64,000 bases of DNA from assembly GCA_001899005.1 (NCBI GenBank), contig MKUW01000007.1, positions 62,001 through 126,000 of the forward strand, written 5' to 3'. The translations under genes were made by a program, and so were the position numbers. The first letter of the stretch is position 1, and every line of letters starts with the position of its first letter. This document shows positions 18,201 to 26,500 of this stretch, in pieces. This DNA comes from Chloroflexi bacterium 44-23 (GTDB lineage Bacteria; Chloroflexota; Anaerolineae; Anaerolineales; Anaerolineaceae). The notes under the pieces are model-generated. The model was not told where the DNA came from and did not search any database. It saw only the letters and a list, made by a program, of their open reading frames with translations.

Positions 18201-20854
18201 TGTGGACAAATTACTCATTGCAGGCGAAGCTACAGTTTCCCTCTGGCGCATACGGTGGCGGGCTTGCAGGTCGCGTGAACTCTGATACAGGAGCGCGTTA
18301 TGGTGTCTGGGTTTACCCGGCTACATCCACACTGAGTTTGATTAAATTTACGGATTGGGGTCATTGGACAAACACTCCTTTGGCTTCTGCGAGCATAGTG
18401 TTGGATCAGGAATTTCATTCAGTGAAAGTTGATTTTTCTGGTAATCTTATCCGTGTGTATTGGGATGGAAATTTTAAAATTGAATACACAGATAATAATT
18501 CTCCTTACACGAGCGGTGGAATCGGCTTAGACTCATATAACGGATCTGCTTCTTATCTGATGAAAGTAGATGATGTTGAAGTGGTTGGTCCAATAGCTTA
18601 CGAGACAGAAGGGGAATTAATCTCTTCGGCATTTGATGGCGGGGCCGGCGCAGAATGGTACTCAGTTAATTGGTATGCATCTATTCCGTCTTCTACTTCT
18701 CTGTGTGTGCAAACGCGCACCGCCGATCGACAAGATCTATTGGCTGCGGAATCCTGGTCGACTTGTTATACGACCAGTGGAGCAGATGTCACCAGTCTGG
18801 ACCGGCGCTGGATTCAGTACAAAGTTTCCTTAAGCAGTACTGATACAGGTGTAACTCCGACTTTCAGTGAAATTGGTATCACTTATACTCCAGGTGATTA
18901 TCTACCGCAAAGTATTCTTAGTATCAATCTGCCGACCAGTGGAGATAGCCAAACTACAGTAAATCTATCTGCTGAACTGTTAGATGAAAGTAACAATCCA
19001 ATTGTGGGCCGCATCCTGAACTTTAACGTATCTGGATTAGGTTCATTTGCAGCAAATACCGGTTCCAATGGGATTGCAACTGTATCATTGCCATTAAACA
19101 TCGCGCCAGGGATATATCCTCTTACGGTCACATTTGCCTCAGACGGTGTTTACGGTCCGTCAATGGCATCTACCAATTTTACCGTTACAGAAAATTGGTC
19201 TGAATGGATCCAGGATAGCAGTGCAAATTTCGGAACCGGTTCTCGTACTGGTGTAGATATTGAGGCAATCTCTGGAAGTGTTATTCTACAAAGCCAGCAG
19301 TTCGGGCAGGGTGAAGAATCCGGCCCATTTCAGTTAGATAGCGAAACATACAGCCATCGCCATAAGCTTCTTATTGATAACCCCAACACTGAATCACTTC
19401 CTAGTGGATATTCGCTTAAACTGGTTCTGAATAGCGCTGCTTTAGTGTCTGTAAATAAACTACAACAAGATGGGGATGACTTGCGCATTGTCTGGCTTGG
19501 TGGTGGTACTCCCTTTGCCCTCGATCGGGTAGCCGACACAGCATTCAATATAAGTGCGACGGAACTATGGTTCAAAAGCCAGGCTGCCATCCCAGCTGCA
19601 AGCGTGGATGGCAACTATTATATTTATTATGGGAACTCCAGTGCTGTTGCAGGACCTTCAAACCCGGCCAACGTCTTTGACTTGTATGATGGCTTTGATG
19701 ATAGTGAAATTGATACAACAAAATGGACAGTTGGGGGATCGGTGGCAACAAGCAGTGGCTGGGCGCAACTGTCCACAGGTGGGTATCTTCATGGAAAACA
19801 ATATTTCCAATATGGGGCTCTTGAAATGCGAATTCAAGCACATGAGGGAAGTGATTATCGCTGGTGGGGTTGGGAAGATGGAATCGCTGAAGCTTCTAAT
19901 TTTATCGTATTTGAAGAATTTCCTCCGAATGGTCTAAGGGCATTCTTACGAAACGACGGTGGTTCCTATCTGCCGGGGTTGTCATTAATTCAGCAACCAA
20001 CCGGCGGTTTAACAATTCCGCATATCTACAGTACGGTCTGGCGGCCCGGACAGGCAACCTGGTATGTCGACGGCACTCAGGTACAAGCTGCTGCCGGAAT
20101 TCCTGATTCATCCATGGCGGCCATTTTCAACGCCAATCAATTGGGTTTCGATCTGGATTGGGTGCGTGGTCGTAAGGCAGCTGCTTTGGAACCAACAGTT
20201 GACTTGGCTGAGCCATACGAAGGATTTGTTGATTCCGGAACCTTCCTTTCCGCTCCATATGATACTGGCGCAAGCTCTGATTGGAAATACCTGGTATGGG
20301 AATCTGATATTCCTGCTGGAACAAGTTTGACTTTGAAGCTACGAACAGCCGCCAGCGAGGAAGACTTGACTTCAGCCAGTTGGGTCCCATACTTGCAAAC
20401 AGGTTTATGGATTACAAACACTGCTGCTCAATGGGTTCAATATCAGGCCGAATTGACAACGAATAACAGTTCGGTCACTCCTGAACTAAAAAAAGTGGTT
20501 ATCTACTATTCCAACACCCCTACTGTCGTCGAAGTCGCTAATTTCGCCGCACAGCGTGTCGGTGACACCATCCAGCTCACTTGGGATACGGCCTCTGAGG
20601 TTGATTTGATTGGCTTCAACATCTACCGCTCTACCGGAAGCAGCCTTACACGAGAACTGCTCACCAGTACTGCCATCTCTGCGATCTCTCCCGGCAGCAC
20701 AGATGGGAATAGTTACTCATTTATTGATACCACACCAGAAAAAGGAGTTTTGTATACCTACTGGCTGGAGGGAAGCGACACATCCGGAACCGAGACCTTC
20801 GGACCGCTCCAGATCGGTATCTTTGATCTATTTTTGCCAATCATGATTAAATAA
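15251..20854 (+). CDS. Very large secreted mosaic protein (deacetylase-like, jelly-roll, DUF2341, Fn3-like)
   Basis: 1867 residues. A signal peptide ('VPLILLILNPLMSAFLSVSL') starts it. Residues ~50-300 look like a glutamine-amidotransferase-like or trimerisation fold. About 310-480 resembles a divergent NodB/polysaccharide deacetylase barrel ('FMARHDYEDSLG', 'GATIGSHNGGF'). Two related jelly-roll domains open with 'FSDDFNRTP' (~737) and 'FLDNFGGDP' (~930). Then come an Ig-like domain (~1225-1315), a DUF2341 domain ('GNYYIYYGNSSAVAG', ~1370-1480) with a following LamG-like domain, and a C-terminal Fn3-like domain ending in 'FLPIMIK'. It probably binds or processes surface glycans. First gene of the peptide-modification cluster. 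Confidence 0.85.
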   Translation: MKPSRKIFNIVPLILLILNPLMSAFLSVSLLAADVDVVNAASATQPVVAIHVSEYTQVLETTDAVSPTPTGSGASGKEWWVTSWHYSVIVESLKLAFESDGTPYKIVTDADIAAGGLMDGTSPKYPIVFSLAAEAIDNTEVNPLRNYVDAGGFLLVGSSAFTRNIDGTTRGDFALADEMGLNMVNPSLQNWGMTSNFTHFTNQRIVSHIPVGTVAWNMLTNAEDIVWGTNGAQQQWQVNLNGAEEIASGDAGPLLATKGYGQGRFIYHAILNPLIGAGGYDVGMYAYTIYRSAVEWAFEEANLPLVKRSPWPFAYNAAFMARHDYEDSLGLVGGIEASAAYEKSVNVKGEYYFCTGRVRELEETTRNGYVESMRRAITNYGATIGSHNGGFPNIGVADNWAYDYWHWGPDTMIDQTTGFPDVLPYGPYTSGYSYAKDSIERSFDDLEGWFANLDNGRVGCGVLDLCPRTWVSPYFNSGRDRSFKILEEVGSITMGEQKISPFPHWTLSYDPANPDPRYNHLTLPPSDWYVGNRISQSMEDGHSIASVQALVDFYYQKGYLINMYGHQSSLNGPLMRPYIDYNLGKPNIWATNAVGLHDWWQKRDALIITPTFTKVGNSAQVTVGISGSDDEGTAIEVVLPYWSSGAVKNLVVKLDGEAASESAFRTTDYGVKIKVGIGVANVQVDYTPLEDWVQTDWVGGAEQSVWGDEAKYESASGINDGVAGQLSLPLATAGEPLFSDDFNRTPPPDPEPVPFDWITSPIPGNYGIFNTMGGTLNTSLSSGNQYGFAYKGVPGQPAGNYTVETDIRFPNTTNGGGIFGRLDPNTGSRYAVWIYPPTNLRLIRFNIWPGSPWVNLGDYTIPSVGTGWHHLKLTFNETNIQVFYDRETLTHNVTDSTYANGFAGLDYWSETSNGPSYNNYEVKDLLGNVIFLDNFGGDPDVPNLLEEWTIYTGGWSVVDLALRNTTGGTGGYGTIYYKPPAPVVWTNYSLQAKLQFPSGAYGGGLAGRVNSDTGARYGVWVYPATSTLSLIKFTDWGHWTNTPLASASIVLDQEFHSVKVDFSGNLIRVYWDGNFKIEYTDNNSPYTSGGIGLDSYNGSASYLMKVDDVEVVGPIAYETEGELISSAFDGGAGAEWYSVNWYASIPSSTSLCVQTRTADRQDLLAAESWSTCYTTSGADVTSLDRRWIQYKVSLSSTDTGVTPTFSEIGITYTPGDYLPQSILSINLPTSGDSQTTVNLSAELLDESNNPIVGRILNFNVSGLGSFAANTGSNGIATVSLPLNIAPGIYPLTVTFASDGVYGPSMASTNFTVTENWSEWIQDSSANFGTGSRTGVDIEAISGSVILQSQQFGQGEESGPFQLDSETYSHRHKLLIDNPNTESLPSGYSLKLVLNSAALVSVNKLQQDGDDLRIVWLGGGTPFALDRVADTAFNISATELWFKSQAAIPAASVDGNYYIYYGNSSAVAGPSNPANVFDLYDGFDDSEIDTTKWTVGGSVATSSGWAQLSTGGYLHGKQYFQYGALEMRIQAHEGSDYRWWGWEDGIAEASNFIVFEEFPPNGLRAFLRNDGGSYLPGLSLIQQPTGGLTIPHIYSTVWRPGQATWYVDGTQVQAAAGIPDSSMAAIFNANQLGFDLDWVRGRKAAALEPTVDLAEPYEGFVDSGTFLSAPYDTGASSDWKYLVWESDIPAGTSLTLKLRTAASEEDLTSASWVPYLQTGLWITNTAAQWVQYQAELTTNNSSVTPELKKVVIYYSNTPTVVEVANFAAQRVGDTIQLTWDTASEVDLIGFNIYRSTGSSLTRELLTSTAISAISPGSTDGNSYSFIDTTPEKGVLYTYWLEGSDTSGTETFGPLQIGIFDLFLPIMIK

Positions 20855-20904
20855 TTCTGATAAAATGGTCAATAATCAAGCGGGCAATTGAATGGCGAGA
20901 TTGA

Positions 20905-20948
20905 ATGAGGTTATCTAATGGAATGTTTATTCCGGCAGATAACCTCAT
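20905..20948 (+). promoter_or_regulatory. Two-tier hairpin between the large protein gene and pqqD-like gene
   Basis: ATGAGGTTATCT (20905-20916) pairs perfectly with AGATAACCTCAT (20937-20948); inside, GGAAT and ATTCC form an inner stem. No T-run follows, so a simple terminator is unlikely. It lies 37 bases before the pqqD-like start and might stabilise or process the mRNA so that the two parts are expressed at different levels. Confidence 0.5.
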
Positions 20949-20985
20949 CAGAATAACAAAACGAAGTAATACATGAGGATAACGT

Positions 20986-21288
20986 ATGGAAGAATTAAAC
21001 ACCAGACTGGCGCAGTGTTACAAAAAAGATGATCAATTGGTCTCACGGGAAATTGCCGGGGAATTAATTCTGGTTCCGATCCGGGCGCATGCCAATGAAT
21101 TGGATAGTATTTTCACGTTGAATGAAACTGGTGCCTGGATTTGGGAGCAGCTCGATGGCGAAAAATCGCTGGCTGAAATCTGCTCGGGACTGGTCTCGGA
21201 ATTTGAAGTAAATACTGAGACCGCCGAACAGGATTTATTAGAGATCATTCAAAATCTGGAAGCGATTCAAGCCGTGGTAAAGGTCTAA
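20986..21288 (+). CDS. PqqD-like peptide chaperone (RiPP recognition element)
   Basis: 100 residues with the PqqD fold pattern: N-terminal strands ('LILVPIRAHANELDSIFTLNETG'-like region), then 'GAWIWEQLDGEKSLAEI' and two helices with 'EFEVNTETAEQDLLEIIQNL'. PqqD-type proteins bind the leader of a precursor peptide and present it to the radical SAM enzyme. Here the radical SAM gene begins one base after its stop, and a short peptide gene follows, which is the expected arrangement. A GAGGATAA site precedes the ATG. Confidence 0.88.
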   Translation: MEELNTRLAQCYKKDDQLVSREIAGELILVPIRAHANELDSIFTLNETGAWIWEQLDGEKSLAEICSGLVSEFEVNTETAEQDLLEIIQNLEAIQAVVKV

Positions 21289-21289
21289 A

Positions 21290-22384
21290 ATGGATTGCCT
21301 GGGTATGCCGGAACTTGGCTATGGTGAGTTCAGCAAGCTTTTGCATGAGAAGGTTGCCAATCAGCGTATTCCCATCTCGGGTTCGCTCGAATTAACCTAT
21401 CGCTGCAATATTAAGTGCCAGCACTGCTACGTCACCCATTGCCAACCCGATTACTCCGATCAGAAAGAATTGACCCTGAAGGAGATCCAAGCCATTATTG
21501 ACCAGGTGGTGGATGAAGGCTGCTTGTGGTTCTTGTTGACCGGCGGCGAACCGCTTATGCGGCCAGATTTTCTGGAGATTTATCAATATCTCAAACGCAA
21601 AGGACTACTGGTCAGCCTCTTTACGAACGGCACGCTGTTAACCCCGCGCCTGGCCGATACCCTGGTGGAGTGGCGGCCATTTTCAATTGAGATTACCCTC
21701 TATGGCGCCAGCCAGGAAACCTATGAACGGGTGACCGGTATTCCGGGTTCCTATAAGCATTGCATGCGCGGGATCGATCTGATTATGGAGCGTGGACTGC
21801 CGCTCAAGCTTAAAACCATGTTGATAACGCTAAATCAGCATGAATTGTGCGCCATGCAAGCTTTTGCTGAAAGCCTGGGTATGCCCTTTCGCTATGATGC
21901 GATGCTCAATTCGCAAATCAACGGGGTTAAAACTCCGCAAACTTTCCGTCTCGCCCCTTCAGAAGTTGTTAAGTATGATAAATCTAATCCCAATCGATTT
22001 AAAGGGCTGATCGCTTCTTTTGAGCGCTATCAAGATTTTCAGGTGGATCAGCGCTACCTATATGCCTGTGGCGCGGGTAACAATAGTTTTCACATTGACC
22101 CATACGGAAAATTAAGTATGTGCATGATGGCACGTGCCCAGCAGTACGATCTTCGTTCAGGCAGTTTCCGCGAGGGCTGGCGGGAATTTCTGCTGGGTGT
22201 TCGCCAGCAGCCGCCGCATGGAAAATATGAGTGTCAAACCTGCGAGCTGCTGCCCGTCTGTGGACAATGCCCGGGCTGGTCTGAGCTCGAGAGTGGTGAC
22301 TCTCAGCAAAGAGTTGATTTCCTGTGTCAGGTAGCCCATTTTCGGGCGGATGCAGTTAAGTCTGCACAATTGCAATCAATATAA
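21290..22384 (+). CDS. Radical SAM/SPASM peptide-modifying enzyme
   Basis: 364 residues. The radical SAM cluster motif is 'CNIKCQHC' near residue 40, followed by the SAM-binding 'LLTGGEPLMRPDF'. The C-terminal SPASM region has Cys in 'YACGAGNNSFHIDPYGKL', 'SMCMM', 'YECQTCELLPVCGQC' and 'FLCQ', enough for auxiliary Fe-S clusters. Enzymes of this type form thioether, C-C or other crosslinks in precursor peptides. The next gene is a short peptide with two Cys, the likely substrate. The start is one base after the PqqD-like gene, so production is coupled. Confidence 0.92.
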   Translation: MDCLGMPELGYGEFSKLLHEKVANQRIPISGSLELTYRCNIKCQHCYVTHCQPDYSDQKELTLKEIQAIIDQVVDEGCLWFLLTGGEPLMRPDFLEIYQYLKRKGLLVSLFTNGTLLTPRLADTLVEWRPFSIEITLYGASQETYERVTGIPGSYKHCMRGIDLIMERGLPLKLKTMLITLNQHELCAMQAFAESLGMPFRYDAMLNSQINGVKTPQTFRLAPSEVVKYDKSNPNRFKGLIASFERYQDFQVDQRYLYACGAGNNSFHIDPYGKLSMCMMARAQQYDLRSGSFREGWREFLLGVRQQPPHGKYECQTCELLPVCGQCPGWSELESGDSQQRVDFLCQVAHFRADAVKSAQLQSI

Positions 22385-22405
22385 TCAGTTTTATTGGAGG
22401 AAAAT

Positions 22406-22576
22406 ATGCAAAAAGAAAATGATCCTTTGAATGAAGAAAAAGTTCAACAACGCAAACCATACATCAAGCCGCAAATTACCAGTGTCAATTTGATTGCGGA
22501 AGAAGCAGTGCTAGGAACTTGTAAAACTAATGGGTGTGAAATTATTGGTGACCCAATTTCTGCCGCAGGCTCATAA
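22406..22576 (+). CDS. Candidate RiPP precursor peptide
   Basis: A 56-residue peptide with a textbook GGAGG site five bases before ATG 22406. The N-terminal half is charged (leader), then 'KPYIKPQI' (Tyr19, Pro22) gives the YxxP motif seen in leaders bound by PqqD-like B1 proteins. 'AEEAVLG' follows, and the likely core has Cys39 and Cys44 ('CKTNGC') and ends in Ser56 ('ISAAGS'). The two Cys suit a radical SAM thioether, and a C-terminal Ser suits an HprK-like kinase. It sits between the radical SAM gene and the kinase gene. The exact cleavage site is not clear. Confidence 0.75.
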   Translation: MQKENDPLNEEKVQQRKPYIKPQITSVNLIAEEAVLGTCKTNGCEIIGDPISAAGS

Positions 22577-22605
22577 AAAGCTAAAGTCAAGAAAAGTGGA
22601 ACTTC

Positions 22606-23472
22606 ATGCAAAACCTTAAGTTCGCTGATTTCGCCATATCCATCGCAAATGGGTCTTCCGATTTTAATGTGGAAATCCCTACCGTTTACCAACAATTCTT
22701 TACGAAAGAAGCAGCTAATATATTTTTATCTGTAGATTGGACGGATTTATCTGAATTTGCGTTACCCGAGCCGGTTTTTTATTCGGGTGGCATTTGGAGT
22801 CTGCACAAAGTAGCCGATAAATGGGTCATTCCAGTTTGCTTTCCGCTGGGTAGTGAACCCGTAAAGGTGGGCAGATTTGATGAAGATTTTCGGCGCGGAG
22901 AGTTATTAATCAATACACACAAACAAAATTTGGCACCAATATTCCCTTTAGGCTACCCGCTGGATGAAGTCCTAATAATTAATTTGCTGGCCAAAAATGG
23001 GGGGATTGAACTGCACGCCTGTGCTATGAAAATTGAGGGTTTAAACATTGGGCTTATTTTTGCCGGGGTCTCCGGGGCAGGCAAGAGTACCATCACGCGC
23101 CTATGGATGAATCAGCCAGGGGTAACAATTCTAAGTGATGACCGCATTATCGTACGCAAAAAAGATGACGGATATATGATCTATGGCACTCCCTGGCATG
23201 GGGACGCCTTGGGTGCTTCCTCCCAATCAGCAAAAATAGATCGCATTTATATTTTAAAACAGGCTCCCGTTAACCAAATAAGCGAACTGAAAGCCATCGA
23301 GGCTGCTTCAAAATTGTTCATTCGCAGCTTTCCAACCTTTTGGGACCGCTCAGGCATGCAAAATAGCTTAAAGTTCCTGGATGAACTGACGAGTTCTGTG
23401 CCATGTTATCAATTCGAATTTCTGCCAGACCAGAGTGCAATCGATTTTATTCTGCAAGAGCTCTCAAAGTAA
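22606..23472 (+). CDS. HprK-related kinase of peptide-modification cluster
   Basis: 288 residues whose second half resembles HPr kinase/phosphorylase: Walker A 'AGVSGAGKST' near residue 152, 'LSDDRIIV' after it (the HprK acidic motif) and 'GTPWHGD'. The first 130 residues are a separate domain with no clear match. HPr itself is not encoded nearby, so the target is probably the short peptide 29 bases upstream. Kinases of this type phosphorylate the C-terminal Ser of some lasso precursors. The ribosome site before ATG is weak, consistent with translation after the peptide gene. Confidence 0.82.
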   Translation: MQNLKFADFAISIANGSSDFNVEIPTVYQQFFTKEAANIFLSVDWTDLSEFALPEPVFYSGGIWSLHKVADKWVIPVCFPLGSEPVKVGRFDEDFRRGELLINTHKQNLAPIFPLGYPLDEVLIINLLAKNGGIELHACAMKIEGLNIGLIFAGVSGAGKSTITRLWMNQPGVTILSDDRIIVRKKDDGYMIYGTPWHGDALGASSQSAKIDRIYILKQAPVNQISELKAIEAASKLFIRSFPTFWDRSGMQNSLKFLDELTSSVPCYQFEFLPDQSAIDFILQELSK

Positions 23473-23539
23473 AATTTAAAATTTACCAAAATATAAAAAT
23501 TGGCCATGAAATTATGATCTAGATTTTCTCTTTAAATAA

Positions 23540-26500
23540 GTGGGATTATTGGATAAACATCTTTCGACAAAAACGATCAGAATTGCTTTGGTGATTATGC
23601 TGAGTTTGACAGCATTATTAATTCACCAGCGTGTTACGCTGGCTCGCCCGATAGAAGGTTTTTCTACTCAAAGTAATGATCAATCCAGGCAAGCTTCAAG
23701 CATTTCCTCTCTGGCTTTGATTTCAGACCATGATAATTTTTTCCAAATTATCGACCAAAACGAACAAAGTATAACAATCGAATTAACAACGCCGCAGGCA
23801 CAAATTGAAGAAGGACTTTCAAATTCATTCGCTTGCGAAACGTTGAATGTAGAAGGTTTTGGAAACGCAACCAGATCTGGTTGGCCTCAATTGCCGGTTA
23901 AAGGTGTTTTGATAGGAATACCGATTGAATCAGCTCCAACGCTGACTGTTCTGGAATCAGAGGCAGTTTTGCTGCCGGATAGAATAAACCTGTGCCCTGT
24001 GGCGCAGCCAGTTGCTTCCTTTGATTTGGATGGAAATATCACATTTGAGGGCAGTCAATTGATTCCTGATCCAGAGGGATATTCGGATTTGCAAAACTTA
24101 AGTGCGAATCCAGCGCAACTAACCTCGACTGCCTTTTTGCGCTCGCAACGAGTGGCGCAACTATTCTTTCAACCATTCCGATATGACGCATTCAGCGGCC
24201 AGGTGTTTTATCATCCACAAATTCGGGTACGGCTGGATTTTAATAGCTCAAATGCAGCTAATAAATTTGCAAAATCCACAATGGATGAAGGCTTTTTCGA
24301 ATCATTTCTTAAAGACAATCTATTAAATTACTCCAGCGCCCGAACCTGGCGCTTACAGCCATCAACTGATTCATTCGCCAATACGGCCAGTAAAGATGCA
24401 GGCCAGGTTACCTATAAAATTATGGTCGATCAGGATGGGCTGTACCAGATCACCTATTCAGATTTGGTAAATGCGGGAGTAGCGCTTGATACCTTGAATT
24501 CGCTCGATCCGCGCTCACTGCAGCTGATCAATGCGGGAGTGGAGGTTGCCATTTTTGTCGAGGGAGAACAGGATGGGGTATTTGATTCAGGCGACTCCAT
24601 TTTGTTCTATGGCCAGGCGTTAAATACGAAATTTACCAATACCAATGTTTACTGGCTGAGTTGGGGAACAAGCAGCGGTCTGCGTATGGAGCAAAAAGAT
24701 GGGACACCTTCAGGCTCCGCATTAGTTCCGGATTCGTATCTCGCGACTGCCCATGTGGAAGAAAATCATTATTATTTATCATCCAGACCGAGTGGTCCTG
24801 AGCAAGACCGTTGGGTTTGGGATTACATTTATGGAACGGGGGCCGGCGCAGCCCAAACGAGAAATTTTAAATTTTCAATAAATCCCGCCGATATCCCGTC
24901 ATCTCCTGTTTCAATACGCGGACTTCTGCGAGGGTATCAAGGCACTCCTCATCACCATACGAAAGTATATCTTAATGGATACCTGATCGATGATGCTATT
25001 TGGAATGGAGAAAACGACTACAATTTCGACGTGATCATATCACGAGACAAATTGCTAAATGGTGAAAACACCATCACTGTTGAATGCCCCATGGATGGCG
25101 GAGTAACCCTGGACATTTTCTATATTAATTATTTTGACATTGACTATGCCGGCGCGTTTGTTGCGGACAACAATCTTCTATTCTTCAACCAGACCGCCAA
25201 CGGCGCGCGTGAATTTCGTGTGGTTGGTTTTACCTCAAATTCTGTAAATGTTTTTGATATCAGTGATCATGGAAGACCAATTCGGATGACAGGGGCGGTC
25301 ATTTCTCCGCTGAGCGAATCAACATATCGCTTGTCTTTCGAAGCGACTCTCAATGGCACCCATCAATTTCTGGCACTCTCCAGTGACCAACAACTCAAGC
25401 CAGCCGCAATTGTGGTCGATAAAGCTTCAAATTTACGAGATAACAACAATCGTGCGGATTATTTGATCATTTCTCATGCGGATTTCCTGACAGCAATACA
25501 GCCATTGGCGGATTATCGCACCTCTCAGGGTCTCACCAGCATCGTGATTGATGTTGAGGATATTTATGACGAATTCAATTTTGGCGTGTTTGACCCACAG
25601 GCAATACGGGATTTTATTGCCTATGCCTATGCAAATTGGACTCATCCTGTCCCGACCTATGTCCTTTTAGTCGGTGATGGCCATTTTGATTTTAAAAATT
25701 ATTATGGTCGCGATGAAGGTATCTTTATTCCCCCGTATCTGGCAAATATTGATCCCTGGATCGGAGAAACTGCGGCTGATAACCGCTATGTAACTGTCAG
25801 TGGAAGTGATCTCTTGCCGGACTTATTTTTGGGGCGCTTGCCGGTAAAAACGGCCGTCGAGACTACCCAAATGGTCAATAAGATTCTCAGCTATGAGGCC
25901 AATCAAAGCCAGGGTAACTGGAATCAGACAGTCATGTTTGTTGCTGATAATAGCGACAGCGCCGGCAATTTTGCGAACATAAGCGACAATATTGCCAATT
26001 TCCATCTCCCCGCGCCTTATTTTGCCCAAAAAATCTATTACAAAGTCACCCATGCAACTGGAACCGAAGTCAAGACATCCATTATTGATGGCATTAACCA
26101 GGGCCGTTTGTTGATTAATTATATCGGGCATAGTTCAACCCAATTCTGGGCGGCGGAAAATTTCCTGGGGGTCGCGGATATGAACAGATTGACAAATACT
26201 GACCGTTGGCCATTTATGCTGCCAATGACCTGTCTGGATGGGTATTATATTTCTCCTTCTGCAATAGGTGAGAATCGTTCTTCCGTTGGCGAATCCCTGG
26301 TGGCATCCTCTCCCAATGGCGCCATCGCCAGCTGGTCACCGACCGGCTTTGGGGTAGCCACCGGGCACGATCTGTTAAATAAAGGGTTATTCAATGCCAT
26401 TTTCAACGATGATGTGATTGCATTAGGGCCGGCAACTACCCAGGCCAAACTCAATCTTTATATGAACTCTTCTTCCAACCGGGAGTTAATGGACACCTAC

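Noticed and set aside
22406..22576. Lasso peptide precursor
   Set aside because: If the core began at the Gly before 'TCKTNGCE', a Glu would sit at position 9 as in a lasso ring, and the leader has YxxP. But no asparagine-synthetase-like cyclase or transglutaminase-like protease is present, and the leader lacks the usual Thr two residues before the core. A radical SAM product is more likely.
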